A DNA stretch of 64,000 nt from Mycolicibacterium elephantis DSM 44368 (GTDB lineage: Bacteria > Actinomycetota > Actinomycetes > Mycobacteriales > Mycobacteriaceae), in assembly GCF_004014805.1 (NCBI RefSeq), contig NZ_ATDN01000017.1, positions 49,670 through 113,669 on the forward strand, read 5' to 3'. The notes under the pieces were generated by a model. That model was not told where the DNA came from, ran no database searches, and saw only the letters and a program-made list of their open reading frames with translations. Position 1 is the stretch's first letter. Every line of letters begins with the position of its first letter. Below, one piece after another: positions 10,546 to 19,769 of this stretch. A program made the translations under genes and the position numbers.

Positions 10546-11052
10546 TCACAGCGGGGTGAAATCGGAGACCAGCCACTGTTTGCCGATCTTGTCCAACGTG
10601 ACCTTCACCGTGGACGTAGTCTGCGTCGGAGGGTCGGTGCCGACGATGGTGGTCTGGTCCACGAACACGAGCACCACCGCGTGCACGTCGGTCGCTTCAA
10701 TCGACGCGGCCGCGGGCACCGTCGCCGAGGAGATGATCTGCTTCTGGCGCGCCCCGGGAATGACCGTGTCGGCGGTCAGCGACGTGAATACATCCCGGAA
10801 CCCGCCCGTGAGCCGGTCGCGGACCGCGACGAGGGTCTCCTCGACCGTGTCCGGCCGGTAGGACAACAACGCGACTGTGGTCTCGCTCGCCGCCTGTACC
10901 GACTCCGTACTGGCGGTGAGCGCCGCGCGTGCCTCAACGGTTCGCCACTTCAGGTAACCGACGCCAACGGTCAGCAGGAGCGCCACACCGGGGATGAGGA
11001 CGAAGACCAGGAGCCGCGCCGGTGCATGTCGTTTACGGAATGAATTCCACAT
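10546..11052 (-). CDS. Mce-associated membrane protein
   Basis: This 168-residue protein has a short basic N-terminus, one membrane helix (about residues 13-33) and an extracytoplasmic domain ending in the typical WLVSDFTPL. This is the layout of Mas proteins (Rv0178-like) encoded with mce operons, thought to stabilise or assist Mce lipid transporters. It overlaps the upstream Mas-like gene by 20 bases. The pair is transcribed away from the mce operon. Confidence 0.75.
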   Translation of the reverse strand: MWNSFRKRHAPARLLVFVLIPGVALLLTVGVGYLKWRTVEARAALTASTESVQAASETTVALLSYRPDTVEETLVAVRDRLTGGFRDVFTSLTADTVIPGARQKQIISSATVPAAASIEATDVHAVVLVFVDQTTIVGTDPPTQTTSTVKVTLDKIGKQWLVSDFTPL

Positions 11053-11542
11053 CGGACACCTTGGCTTCCCCGTTCACGTCCTGAAGACTGATTCGCATGC
11101 GCCACAGTCGCGCCGGCGCCTGCGTGCCGGTGAGCGATGTCTTGACCGAAACCGCGACCAGCACCTCGGCACGGTCGGTGTCGACGGTTTCCAGGCCGAC
11201 CTCTAGAACCGTACCAACGGTTTTCGACTTGGAACGCTTGACCGTGTCGATGAACGACGCCGACCGCTGCTGAAAGTCCTCGTGGAACTCGCCTGTTGAC
11301 GTGTCGAGGATCTGCTCGACCTTCGCTTCCACGTCGGTGTCGCTGATCGTGGTCAGTCGTAGCACGCCGTCTCGCCCGGCCGCGAGGAACCGGTCCCGCT
11401 GCTTGTGTTCTCGAGCGATCTCGAAATCTTGAACTCCGAACCAGCAGAACAGCGCAGTCAACGCAGCGAGGAGGCCAAGCCCGAACGCAAGGGCGCGCGC
11501 CTGCGGGTGTGGCCCGGAGCCGAGCGGCCCCGCCCGATACAT
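11033..11542 (-). CDS. Mce-associated membrane protein
   Basis: This 169-residue protein resembles the next gene in layout: basic N-terminus, one membrane helix (LAFGLGLLAALTALFCWFG) and an extracytoplasmic domain ending VSDVEFIP. Two tandem Mas-like proteins are common beside mce operons. The ATG at 11542 is chosen over a GTG at 11557 because of a GAGG about 9 bases upstream; either is possible. It is the first gene of a minus-strand operon divergent from yrbEA. Confidence 0.75.
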   Translation of the reverse strand: MYRAGPLGSGPHPQARALAFGLGLLAALTALFCWFGVQDFEIAREHKQRDRFLAAGRDGVLRLTTISDTDVEAKVEQILDTSTGEFHEDFQQRSASFIDTVKRSKSKTVGTVLEVGLETVDTDRAEVLVAVSVKTSLTGTQAPARLWRMRISLQDVNGEAKVSDVEFIP

Positions 11543-11833
11543 CGATCGTCGCCTCACGCTGGTATCCCGTTACGCCTGCCATCGTAGTTTGCTGATACTT
11601 CAACCCGACCATCCGGTATGTTCCGCGTTCTGATCAAGCCCGCAGATCTTCAGATGGTGCAACGACCGCCCGTCCGACCGCCCAGAAGTCCAAATGAACT
11701 GCGAATATCGGGAGACTTCACCATATGAAACTACCGGTATTGTCCGTCGGGAGCGGCGGTGATGGACTCGCTCCACGATGAAGAGGCTTGCGCCCCTGCG
11801 GCGAATGAAGGTTGCTGAAGCCGGGAGGAGCAG
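11543..11833. promoter_or_regulatory. Divergent control region between the Mas genes and the mce operon
   Basis: About 290 bases separate the Mas-like start from the yrbEA start, so promoters for both transcripts should lie here. The stretch is AT-richer than its surroundings and contains a perfect 8-base palindrome TACCGGTA at 11732-11739, preceded by CCATATGAAA. GGGAGGAG before 11834 is the ribosome site of yrbEA. No regulator gene is adjacent, so the controlling factor is unknown. Confidence 0.5.
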
Positions 11834-12604
11834 GTGGTGACCACCGTCGAGGTGATAACCAGGCCGATGCGATCGGTGGGCGGGTTCTTCGCCACCGCCG
11901 TCGACACCCTGGCCCTGATCCCGAAGCCGCCATTCGCGTGGCGGGAATGGATCTTTCAAATGTGGTTCGTGGCCCGGGTCTCCATCATGCCCACGATCAT
12001 GTTGTCGATCCCGTTCACCGTGCTGTCGGTATTCATCTTCAACATTCTTCTTGTCGAGTTCGGTGCGGCGGATTACTCGGGTGCGGGCGCCGCGTTCGGA
12101 TCGGTCACCCAAATCGGCCCTCTGGTAACGGTTCTCGTGGTCGCAGGTGCGGCGGCCACAGCGATGTGCGCGGACCTCGGCGCACGCACCATTCGCGAGG
12201 AACTCGACGCGATGCGCGTGATGGGGATCAATCCGCTGCAGGCCTTGGTGGTGCCGCGGGTGTTGGCGACCGTGGTCGTGGCGTTGCTGCTCAACTCCGT
12301 TGTCGCCGTTGTCGGTGTCGTCGGCGGGTTCTTCTTCTCCGTGTTCGTCCAGAACGTCACGCCGGGGGCCTTCGTCGGCAGTATGACCCTGTTCACCGGG
12401 CTCGCCGAAATCGTGATCTCGCTGACCAAGGCGGCGCTGTTCGGCTTCGTGGCCGCGCTGATCGGTTGTTACAAGGGGATATCCGTCGGTGGCGGACCGG
12501 CGGGAGTGGGTACCGCGGTCAACGAGACGGTGGTCTTCTCGTTCATGGCGCTATTCGTCATCAACGTGATCGTGACCGCCGTCGGCGTGAAGGCGACGAT
12601 GTGA
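11834..12604 (+). CDS. yrbEA: YrbE/MlaE-family permease A of the Mce transporter
   Basis: This 256-residue multi-pass membrane protein is the first permease subunit of the lipid importer. The MlaE-family cytoplasmic segment is clear: ADLGARTIREELDAMRVMGI followed by PRVLA. The C-terminal part has CYKGISVGGGPAGVGTAV. A second GTG three bases later could also be used; GGGAGGAGCAG is the ribosome site. It overlaps yrbEB by one base. In the assembled transporter the two YrbE proteins form the membrane channel driven by the shared ATPase MceG (Mkl), encoded elsewhere. Confidence 0.92.
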   Translation: MVTTVEVITRPMRSVGGFFATAVDTLALIPKPPFAWREWIFQMWFVARVSIMPTIMLSIPFTVLSVFIFNILLVEFGAADYSGAGAAFGSVTQIGPLVTVLVVAGAAATAMCADLGARTIREELDAMRVMGINPLQALVVPRVLATVVVALLLNSVVAVVGVVGGFFFSVFVQNVTPGAFVGSMTLFTGLAEIVISLTKAALFGFVAALIGCYKGISVGGGPAGVGTAVNETVVFSFMALFVINVIVTAVGVKATM

Positions 12605-13458
12605 TGACCAGCAGTCGGCCCAGTACCCTGATGCCTCGGATGCGACGTGCCACCGACGACTTCGCCGCCGGATGGAACCGCATCGGCGTGCAGACCCGGT
12701 TCTATGTGAAGACGGTCAGGTCGATCGGTGACGCGGTGGTGCACTACCGGACCGAGATCGCCTGTCAGATCGCGCAAATGAGTCTCGGTGCGGGCGCGCT
12801 CGCGGTCGTCGGCGGGACGATCGTGATTGTGGGGTTTCTCACCCTGTCGGCCGGTGCGCTGATCGCGGTGCAGGGATACAACACGCTGGCCGGAGTCGGC
12901 GTTGAGGCGTTGACCGGGTTCACGTCCGCCTATCTCAACGTCCGCATCATCGGGCCGCTGACAACGGGAATCGGGCTGGCCGCAACGATCGGCGCCGGTG
13001 CCACCGCCCAACTCGGCGCCATGCGCATCGCCGAGGAGATCGACGCCCTCGAGGTGATGGGTGTTCGCGCAATCGCCTACCTGGCGTCCACCCGGCTGCT
13101 GGCCGGAATGATCGTGGTGATCCCGCTGTACTGCGTTGCCGTGCTGATGTCCTTCATCGCCGCGCGGGTGGGCACCACCGCGATCTACGGGCAGTCGACC
13201 GGTGTCTACGACCACTACTTCACCACCTTCCTCAACCCGGTGGATCTCATCTGGTCCTTCGTGCAGGCGGTGGCGATGGCGATCACCGTCATGGTGATCC
13301 ACACCTACTACGGGTTCACCGCGGCGGGCGGGCCCGCCGGCGTCGGAGAAGCCGTCGGCCGGGCGGTGCGCGCCTCGCTGATCGTGGTGGTGTTCGTGAC
13401 CCTTGTCATCTCACTGTCCGTGTATGGACAGTCGGGCAACTTCAACCTCTCCGGGTAG
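12604..13458 (+). CDS. yrbEB: YrbE/MlaE-family permease B of the Mce transporter
   Basis: This 284-residue multi-pass protein is the partner permease. It has the MlaE motif AMRIAEEIDALEVMGV and the C-terminal YYGFTAAGGPAGVGEAV. The ATG at 12604 overlaps the yrbEA stop in the usual TGATG arrangement, implying coupled translation; a GTG three bases earlier is also in frame. MceA begins 4 bases after its stop. Confidence 0.92.
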   Translation: MTSSRPSTLMPRMRRATDDFAAGWNRIGVQTRFYVKTVRSIGDAVVHYRTEIACQIAQMSLGAGALAVVGGTIVIVGFLTLSAGALIAVQGYNTLAGVGVEALTGFTSAYLNVRIIGPLTTGIGLAATIGAGATAQLGAMRIAEEIDALEVMGVRAIAYLASTRLLAGMIVVIPLYCVAVLMSFIAARVGTTAIYGQSTGVYDHYFTTFLNPVDLIWSFVQAVAMAITVMVIHTYYGFTAAGGPAGVGEAVGRAVRASLIVVVFVTLVISLSVYGQSGNFNLSG

Positions 13459-13462
13459 CCCA

Positions 13463-14932
13463 GTGACACTCGACGACGATTCGCGTATCGGTCCTGCGTG
13501 GTACACCGGCGTCCTCCTGATCGCCGTGGTAGCGATAAGCTTCACCACCGCAGCACTTTTCGGTGGGTGGTTCCGCAGCTCGATCCCCGTCACCCTGACC
13601 TCGGATCGCGCAGGTTTGATCATGGAACCGGGCGGCAAGGTCAAACTGCGCGGGATGCAGGTGGGGCGTGTCGCGCGGGTCGACGCCGACGGCGACGCGA
13701 CACTGCAACTGGAGATCGATCCCAAGTTCGTCCAGTACATTCCGGCCAACGTCGGTGCCGAGATCACCGCGACAACGGCGTTCGGGGCCAAATACGTCCA
13801 GCTGATCTATCCGGACGATCCCGACCCGCAGCGGCTCAGGGCGGGGCAGGTGCTGCGCTCGCGCAATGTCACCGCCGAGATCAACACGGTGTTCCAGAAC
13901 CTCGTCGACCTTCTCGACATGGTGGACCCGGCGAAGCTGAACTCGCTGCTGTCGGCGCTCGCCGAGGGTGTGAGGGGTCAGGGCGACGCCGTCGGCGAGG
14001 CCACCAGCGCCGCGAACGAGGTACTGCTCGCCCTCAATCCGCGCAGTGAGACGGTGCGTGCAGACTTTCGGTCGTTGTCTAAGTTCAGCGATGCCTTCGG
14101 CGCCGCGGCCGTGGACATCCTCAACGCGGTGAGTTCTTTCAGCACCACCGCGGTCACGGTGAGCGATCAAGCGCGAGCGTTGGATACCTTGCTGATCAAC
14201 GTGATCGGACTCAGCGACAGCGGAACCAGCCTCCTGGGGTACAGCAAGGACGACCTCGTGCGCACCGTCACCGCGCTCGCACCGACCAGCGCGCTGCTGT
14301 TCAAGTACAACCCGTCGTTGACGTGCCTGCTGGTCGGTGCGAAGTGGTTCATCGACAACGGCGGCGCGCAAGCCGAAGGCGGCAACGGGTATTCGATCAT
14401 CCTCGATGCCGGGCTGACCTGGGGCCAGGACAACTACCGGTATCCCCGCCACCTGCCGGTCGTCGGCGCGAAGGGCGGTCCCGGCGGCAAACCGGGCTGC
14501 GGATCGCTGCCCGATCCCAGCAAGAAATTCCCGGTGCGCCAACTTGTCACCAACACCGGCTGGGGCGTCGGCGACGACATCCGGGTCAATCCGGGCATCG
14601 GGTTCCCCGGCTGGGCCAACTACTTCCCAGTCACCCGTGCCGCGCCGGAACCGCCGAGCATCCGGAACCTGGACGGGCCCGCCCCGGCGCCGCTCCCGTA
14701 CTCGGGTGGCCCGCCGTACGGTGCACCGCAATACGCACCCGACGGCACGCCGCTCTATCCGGGTCTGCCGCCTGCACCGCCCCCGGGGGCGCCGCGCGAA
14801 CCGGGGGTCAGACCCGGGTCTGAACCGTTCGTCGCGCCGGTTCCGGCGCACACCCGGCCGACGCCCCTGCCGCCGGCGCCGCCGCCGCCGATACCCGGTC
14901 CATCGGTGGCCTCGCTGAGTCCGCCGTCCTGA
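13463..14932 (+). CDS. mceA: Mce family protein A
   Basis: This 489-residue protein has one N-terminal membrane helix (about 15-35), the MCE/MlaD beta-barrel domain (about 40-120, with KLRGMQVGRVARVD), a helical region (about 140-260) and a Cys-containing middle domain. A proline-rich tail starts near 415. Mce proteins assemble as a hexameric tube that carries lipid from the outer envelope to the YrbE permease. GTG at 13463 is chosen as it follows the yrbEB stop directly; an earlier ATG lies inside yrbEB. Which mce number this operon belongs to cannot be told from the sequence alone. Confidence 0.9.
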   Translation: MTLDDDSRIGPAWYTGVLLIAVVAISFTTAALFGGWFRSSIPVTLTSDRAGLIMEPGGKVKLRGMQVGRVARVDADGDATLQLEIDPKFVQYIPANVGAEITATTAFGAKYVQLIYPDDPDPQRLRAGQVLRSRNVTAEINTVFQNLVDLLDMVDPAKLNSLLSALAEGVRGQGDAVGEATSAANEVLLALNPRSETVRADFRSLSKFSDAFGAAAVDILNAVSSFSTTAVTVSDQARALDTLLINVIGLSDSGTSLLGYSKDDLVRTVTALAPTSALLFKYNPSLTCLLVGAKWFIDNGGAQAEGGNGYSIILDAGLTWGQDNYRYPRHLPVVGAKGGPGGKPGCGSLPDPSKKFPVRQLVTNTGWGVGDDIRVNPGIGFPGWANYFPVTRAAPEPPSIRNLDGPAPAPLPYSGGPPYGAPQYAPDGTPLYPGLPPAPPPGAPREPGVRPGSEPFVAPVPAHTRPTPLPPAPPPPIPGPSVASLSPPS

Positions 14933-14971
14933 CCCGGACAACAACCGCCTGAACCAGCCGTCAAAGGGGAC

Positions 14972-16003
14972 ATGATGAAAGACCGTCTCACCGCCGTCAT
15001 CTGGCGTCTCGCGATCTTCGTGTCCGTCTGCCTGATGGGACTTTTCGTGCTGATCGCGGTGTTCGCGCAGTTGCGGTTCGAACCCAAACGCAGCTACATC
15101 GCGGAGTTCACCAACGTGGGCGGCCTCAAAGGTGGTGATTTCGTGCGGATCGCCGGCGTCGAGGTCGGCAAGGTCGGGCACATCGCCATCCGCCCGGACG
15201 CCACCGTGGCCGTCGAGTTCAACATCGACGACACCGTGGCGCTCACCGACACCAGTCGGGCGGTCATCCGGTTCGACAATCTCTACGGTGACCGCTATCT
15301 GGCCCTGGAACAAGGCGAAGGTGTCGGTGCGCCGCTCGCGGCCGGCGCCACTATCCCATCGTCGCGCACGGAACCTGCGCTGGACCTGGACACCCTGATC
15401 GGGGGATTCCGGCCACTGTTTCGGGCGCTGGACCCCGACCAGGTCAACGCGCTGTCATCGCAACTGATTCAGGCCTTCCAGGGCCAGGGTCAGGCGATAG
15501 GCTCGCTGCTCACTCAGACGGCCGCGTTGACCAACACGCTGGCCGATCGCGACGAGTTGATCGGAGAGGTCATCGAAAACCTCGATGTCGTGCTGGGCGC
15601 ACTGAGCCGGCACAGCACGGAATTCGGTCAGGCGCTCGACTCGATCGCATCGCTCACCAAGTCCCTTGCGGCGCGCAAGAACGACATCGGCATCTCAGTG
15701 GCTCACGCCGACGCCGCCGCCGGATCGGTAGCCGATCTGCTGGCGCGTTCACGATCACCGGTGCGAAAAGTCGTCACCGAAGCCGATCGGACCGCCAGTC
15801 TGGTGCTCGAGGAACGTGACTATTTCGACGATCTGCTCAACACGCTTCCCGACGCGTACCGCATCCTCGGCCGTCAGGGACTCTACGGCGACTGGTTCGC
15901 CTTCTACGTGTGTGAGGCCATCATCAAGGTCAACGGCAAAGGCGGGCAACCGGTCTATATAAAGGCGGCTGGTCAGTCTTCAGGCAGGTGTACCCCGAAA
16001 TGA
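14972..16003 (+). CDS. mceB: Mce family protein B
   Basis: This 343-residue subunit has an N-terminal helix (VIWRLAIFVSVCLMGLFVLI), the MCE domain with GGDFVRIAGVEVGKVG and DNLYGDRYLALEQG, and a long helical segment. It ends in a compact domain with Cys at YVCEAIIK and GRCTPK, possibly a disulfide. Two ATGs in a row (14972, 14975) follow AAAGGGGAC. It lacks the proline-rich tail seen in mceA, mceC and mceD. The stop overlaps mceC. Confidence 0.9.
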   Translation: MMKDRLTAVIWRLAIFVSVCLMGLFVLIAVFAQLRFEPKRSYIAEFTNVGGLKGGDFVRIAGVEVGKVGHIAIRPDATVAVEFNIDDTVALTDTSRAVIRFDNLYGDRYLALEQGEGVGAPLAAGATIPSSRTEPALDLDTLIGGFRPLFRALDPDQVNALSSQLIQAFQGQGQAIGSLLTQTAALTNTLADRDELIGEVIENLDVVLGALSRHSTEFGQALDSIASLTKSLAARKNDIGISVAHADAAAGSVADLLARSRSPVRKVVTEADRTASLVLEERDYFDDLLNTLPDAYRILGRQGLYGDWFAFYVCEAIIKVNGKGGQPVYIKAAGQSSGRCTPK

Positions 16004-17298
16004 GGCCACTGACTGAACGTAACCCCCTGCTTGTCGGCATCACCGGATCCGTGCTCACCGCCGCGGCCGTATTAGGTACCCTCAACTACGACCGGTTGCC
16101 ATTGATCGACGGAACCCGTGAGTACTCCGCGTATTTCGCCGACGCGGCGGGTCTGCGTCCGGATTCGCCGGTGGAGGTGGCTGGACTCCGGGTGGGCCAA
16201 GTGTCCAGCATCGCGCTGGACGGCGACCGGGTCTTCGTCCGGTTCGATGTCGACAAGGACGTAGAGGTGGGTGAGCGGACGGAGGCCGCCATCAAAACCA
16301 AGACTGTCCTCGGTGCCAAGTTCATTGAAGTCACGCCGCGAGGTGGCGGTCGTCAATCCGGACCGATCCCGCTCGAGCGCACGACTTCTCCCTACCAGCT
16401 GGCTGATGCGCTCGGCGATTTGTCGACGACGATCAGCGGTCTCGACACCGAAGAGCTGTCTGCGTCCCTGGCCACCCTGGCCGAGACGTTCTCAGACACC
16501 CCGCCGGACCTACGGGCTGCGGTGCAGGGGGTTTCACGGTTTGCCGACACGCTCGCCGAACGTGATCAGCAGCTGCGTTCGCTGCTGTCGAACCTCAGCA
16601 CGGTAACCGGTGTGCTGTCCGAACGCACCGAGCAGATCGCCGGCTTGATCGCCGACACGAACGTAATGCTGGCCCAACTGAGAATGCAGAGCAGCGCACT
16701 CGACCGCATCTCGGGCAACATCTCTGCGATCAGTCGAGAACTCCGCGACTTCATCGAAGAGAACCGCGCTTCGTTCAAACCGGCTTTAGACAAGCTCAAC
16801 GACGTGCTCACTGTCGTCGACAACCGCAAAGTCAAGCTTCAGGACGCGGTCAAGCGTCTCAACGGCTATGCGATGTCGCTGGGCGAATCCGTCTCCTCCG
16901 GACCGTATTTCAAGGGGTTCATCGTCAACCTGCCGCCCGGGCAATTCATCCAGCCGTTCATCGACGCAGCGTTCTCCGACCTGGGTCTGGATCCGAACGT
17001 CCTGGCACCGTCGCAGCTGACCGATCCGCCGGAGGGGCAACGCGCGACCCCGGCGCTGCCGGTGCCGTATTCGCGCACCGGGCAGGGCGGCGAGCCGCAC
17101 TTGACGCTGCCCGACGCCATCACCGGCAAGCCGGGTGATCCGCGGTATCCCCACCGTGAGCCGCTGCCCGCCCCGCCGCCAGGTGGCCCGCCGCCGGGTC
17201 CGCCCGCAGCTCCGGGCGGACCGCAACCCCCGCCGACCCACGGCCCGGTCTTTCTGCCCGCGCCCGGCGAGACACCAGCATCCGAGGGGCAACCATGA
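16000..17298 (+). CDS. mceC: Mce family protein C
   Basis: This 432-residue subunit has a membrane helix (about 12-30), the MCE domain (VEVAGLRVGQVSSIALDG; KTVLGAKFIEV), a long amphipathic helical region (about 130-290) and a Pro/Gly-rich tail from about 345. ATG at 16000 overlaps the mceB stop as ATGA; a GTG at 15988 is an alternative adding four residues. It overlaps mceD by 4 bases. Confidence 0.9.
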   Translation: MRPLTERNPLLVGITGSVLTAAAVLGTLNYDRLPLIDGTREYSAYFADAAGLRPDSPVEVAGLRVGQVSSIALDGDRVFVRFDVDKDVEVGERTEAAIKTKTVLGAKFIEVTPRGGGRQSGPIPLERTTSPYQLADALGDLSTTISGLDTEELSASLATLAETFSDTPPDLRAAVQGVSRFADTLAERDQQLRSLLSNLSTVTGVLSERTEQIAGLIADTNVMLAQLRMQSSALDRISGNISAISRELRDFIEENRASFKPALDKLNDVLTVVDNRKVKLQDAVKRLNGYAMSLGESVSSGPYFKGFIVNLPPGQFIQPFIDAAFSDLGLDPNVLAPSQLTDPPEGQRATPALPVPYSRTGQGGEPHLTLPDAITGKPGDPRYPHREPLPAPPPGGPPPGPPAAPGGPQPPPTHGPVFLPAPGETPASEGQP

Positions 17299-18638
17299 CC
17301 AGACGTACGTTTACGATCGGCCTGGCGGTCGTGTTGGTGCTGACCGTCATCGCCGGGCTCGTCGTCGCGATTCCGTTGGCAAACGAGGCGCAGAAGACCA
17401 GGGTCACCGCTTATTTCGCCAATGCCAACGGCATCTACATCGGTGACGACGTCCGCATACTCGGGGTGCGAGTCGGGGAGATCGACACCATCGAGGCCCA
17501 GCCGCAGCAGGTGAAGATCACCTTCAAGATCGACCACGGAATCCGGGTTCCCGCCGACGCGAAGGCGGTGATCCTGTCACCGTCGCTGGTCTCGGCGCGC
17601 GCGATTCAGCTGGTGCCGGCGTACACCGGGGGGCCGGTGCTGGCCGACCAGTCGGTGATCTCGAGGGACCGAACGGCGGTGCCGGTGGAGTGGGACGACC
17701 TTCGCGAGCAGCTGTCGAAGCTCGCCGCGGCATTACAGCCCACCGAACCCGGTGCCGTCAGCACACTGGGCGCCTTCGTCAACACCGCCGCGGACAACCT
17801 ACGCGGCGAGGGGGCCAACATTCACCACACCGTCCTCAAGCTCTCGCAGGCGTTCTCGGCGCTGGGCGACCATAGTGGCGACATCTTCGGCACCGTCAAC
17901 GACCTGTCACTGGTGGTGTCGGCGCTGCAGGACAGCAGGGATCTGATGCGTCGGCTCAACCAGAACCTCGCCGCGACCACGGCGCTGATCAGTAACCACC
18001 CGAACGAGATCGGTGAGGCCCTGGCCGACATCGACGCGGTGGCCGAGAAAGTGTCCGACTTCGTCGCGGAGAATCGGGAGCCGGTCGGCGTGACCGCGGA
18101 TAAGCTCGCGTCGATCAGTGGCGCGCTGCGCCAGAGCCTCGACGATCTCGAGCAAACGCTACACGTAGCGCCGACCGGTTTGTCGAACTTCGTCAACATC
18201 TACCCGCCGGCTATCGGTGGCTTCGCCGGCGCGTTCAGCCTGAACAACTTCGCCAACCCAATTCAATTCCTCTGCGGCGCAATTCAAGCAACCTCCCGGC
18301 TCAATGCGGAGCAGTCGGCGAAGCTGTGCGTGCAGTACCTGGCCCCGATCGTGAAGAACCGGCAGATCAACTTTCCACCGCTTGGTGTCAACCCAGTCGT
18401 CGGCGCGTACGCCCGCGCCAACGAGATCACCTACAGCGAGGATTGGCTGCGCCCCGATTACATCCCGCCGTCACCAGAGCACGCACCGCCGCACGAGGCG
18501 TCGGTCGAAACCCCGGGCGCCTATGCACCCCCGCACGTGCCGCTGGCCGTCGACCCGCCACTGCTTTCCGCCGAGAACCCCCTACCAGGACCGTCTGACC
18601 TTCGCGACATGATGCTCCCGACGGGGGTGGCACCGTGA
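17295..18638 (+). CDS. mceD: Mce family protein D
   Basis: This 447-residue subunit has an N-terminal helix (FTIGLAVVLVLTVIAGLVVA), an MCE domain with GDDVRILGVRVGEID and a long helical region. A middle domain has two Cys (FLCGAIQ and KLCVQYL), and the tail is proline-rich. The start overlaps mceC (ATGA) and the stop overlaps mceE (GTGA), so translation along the operon is coupled. Confidence 0.9.
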   Translation: MTRRTFTIGLAVVLVLTVIAGLVVAIPLANEAQKTRVTAYFANANGIYIGDDVRILGVRVGEIDTIEAQPQQVKITFKIDHGIRVPADAKAVILSPSLVSARAIQLVPAYTGGPVLADQSVISRDRTAVPVEWDDLREQLSKLAAALQPTEPGAVSTLGAFVNTAADNLRGEGANIHHTVLKLSQAFSALGDHSGDIFGTVNDLSLVVSALQDSRDLMRRLNQNLAATTALISNHPNEIGEALADIDAVAEKVSDFVAENREPVGVTADKLASISGALRQSLDDLEQTLHVAPTGLSNFVNIYPPAIGGFAGAFSLNNFANPIQFLCGAIQATSRLNAEQSAKLCVQYLAPIVKNRQINFPPLGVNPVVGAYARANEITYSEDWLRPDYIPPSPEHAPPHEASVETPGAYAPPHVPLAVDPPLLSAENPLPGPSDLRDMMLPTGVAP

Positions 18639-19768
18639 ACCCGCATCAACTGCGGGCTGGCACCGCCGCGGTGGTCGCCGTCGTCCTCGCTGCCTCGGGA
18701 TGCGGCTGGAAGGGCGCCAACTCGATGCCGCTGCCCGGCACCGAAGGCGGAGGGCCCGGCTCCTACACCATTCAGGCGCAGCTGCCCGATGTTGGCAACA
18801 TCCAGCGGAACTCGCGGGTCCGCGTCGGCGACATCAACGTCGGAACCGTCACCGACATCGAACGCCAAGGCTGGAACGCGTTGCTGACGATGACGGTCAA
18901 CGGCGACGTCGTGCTGCCCGCCAACACGACCGCGAGCATCGGCCAGACCAGCCTGCTGGGCACATTGCACGTAGAACTGGTGCCACCGCAAATCGTCGAG
19001 CCGCAAGGCAGACTCCACGACGGATCGCTGATCCCGTTGGCCTCGGGTTCTGCTTATCCCTCTACCGAACAAACCCTCGCCAGCCTCTCGCTGTTGCTCA
19101 ACGGGGGCGGTATCGGTCAGATCCAGGACATCACAACAGCATTGAGCACCGCCTTTGCAGGGCGCGAGAAGGATCTACGGAGCCTGATCGAGCAACTCGG
19201 CGTCTTCATTTCCCGAGTCAACGAACAGAAGCAGGACATCATCGGCGCCACCGAGAGCGTCAACCGGTTGGCCGGGCAGATCGCTGCGCAGAAGCCGGTG
19301 GTGGACAGGGCGTTCGAGACGATTCCGCAGGCGTTGGCGGTGCTATCGGAGCACCGCGAAAACCTCGCCACCGCGCTGGACAAGGTCGGTGAGCTCAGCG
19401 CGCTGACCACAGATACGGTGACCCAGACCAAGGAAAACCTGATCGTCGAGCTCAATGAACTCGGACCCGTTCTCGAATCGCTGGCCAACGCCGGGCCGGC
19501 CATGGTGCGCTCGCTGAGCTTCTTGACGACGTTTCCGTTCGTCAAGGAGAACATCGGCAATTTCTTCCGGGGCGACTACGCCAACCTCACCGGGATCTTC
19601 GATCTCACGCTGAGCCGCATCGACGCCGGCTTTTTCACCGGCACTCGCTTCGAGGGCACCCTCACCGAGTGGGAGCTGCAGTGGGGCCGGACCATCGGCC
19701 AGTACCCTAGCCCCTATACCAACGGCAACCCGTTGACGGCGCCCTACCACTTCGACCAGGGCCGCTGA
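18635..19768 (+). CDS. mceE: Mce family lipoprotein E
   Basis: This 377-residue subunit is the lipoprotein of the set (LprK/LprN type). The signal peptide ends in the lipobox LAASGC, with the lipidated Cys near residue 25. The MCE domain has VRVGDINVGTV and TSLLGTLHVELVPP, and a helical region and a C-terminal domain follow. The GTG start overlaps the mceD stop. It anchors its end of the Mce tube in a membrane by its lipid. Confidence 0.9.
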   Translation: MNPHQLRAGTAAVVAVVLAASGCGWKGANSMPLPGTEGGGPGSYTIQAQLPDVGNIQRNSRVRVGDINVGTVTDIERQGWNALLTMTVNGDVVLPANTTASIGQTSLLGTLHVELVPPQIVEPQGRLHDGSLIPLASGSAYPSTEQTLASLSLLLNGGGIGQIQDITTALSTAFAGREKDLRSLIEQLGVFISRVNEQKQDIIGATESVNRLAGQIAAQKPVVDRAFETIPQALAVLSEHRENLATALDKVGELSALTTDTVTQTKENLIVELNELGPVLESLANAGPAMVRSLSFLTTFPFVKENIGNFFRGDYANLTGIFDLTLSRIDAGFFTGTRFEGTLTEWELQWGRTIGQYPSPYTNGNPLTAPYHFDQGR

Positions 19769-19769
19769 C

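Noticed and set aside
13442..15313. 623-codon minus-strand frame across mceA and mceB
   Set aside because: Shadow of the mce genes; composition is His/Arg/Asp-rich and no family is recognisable.
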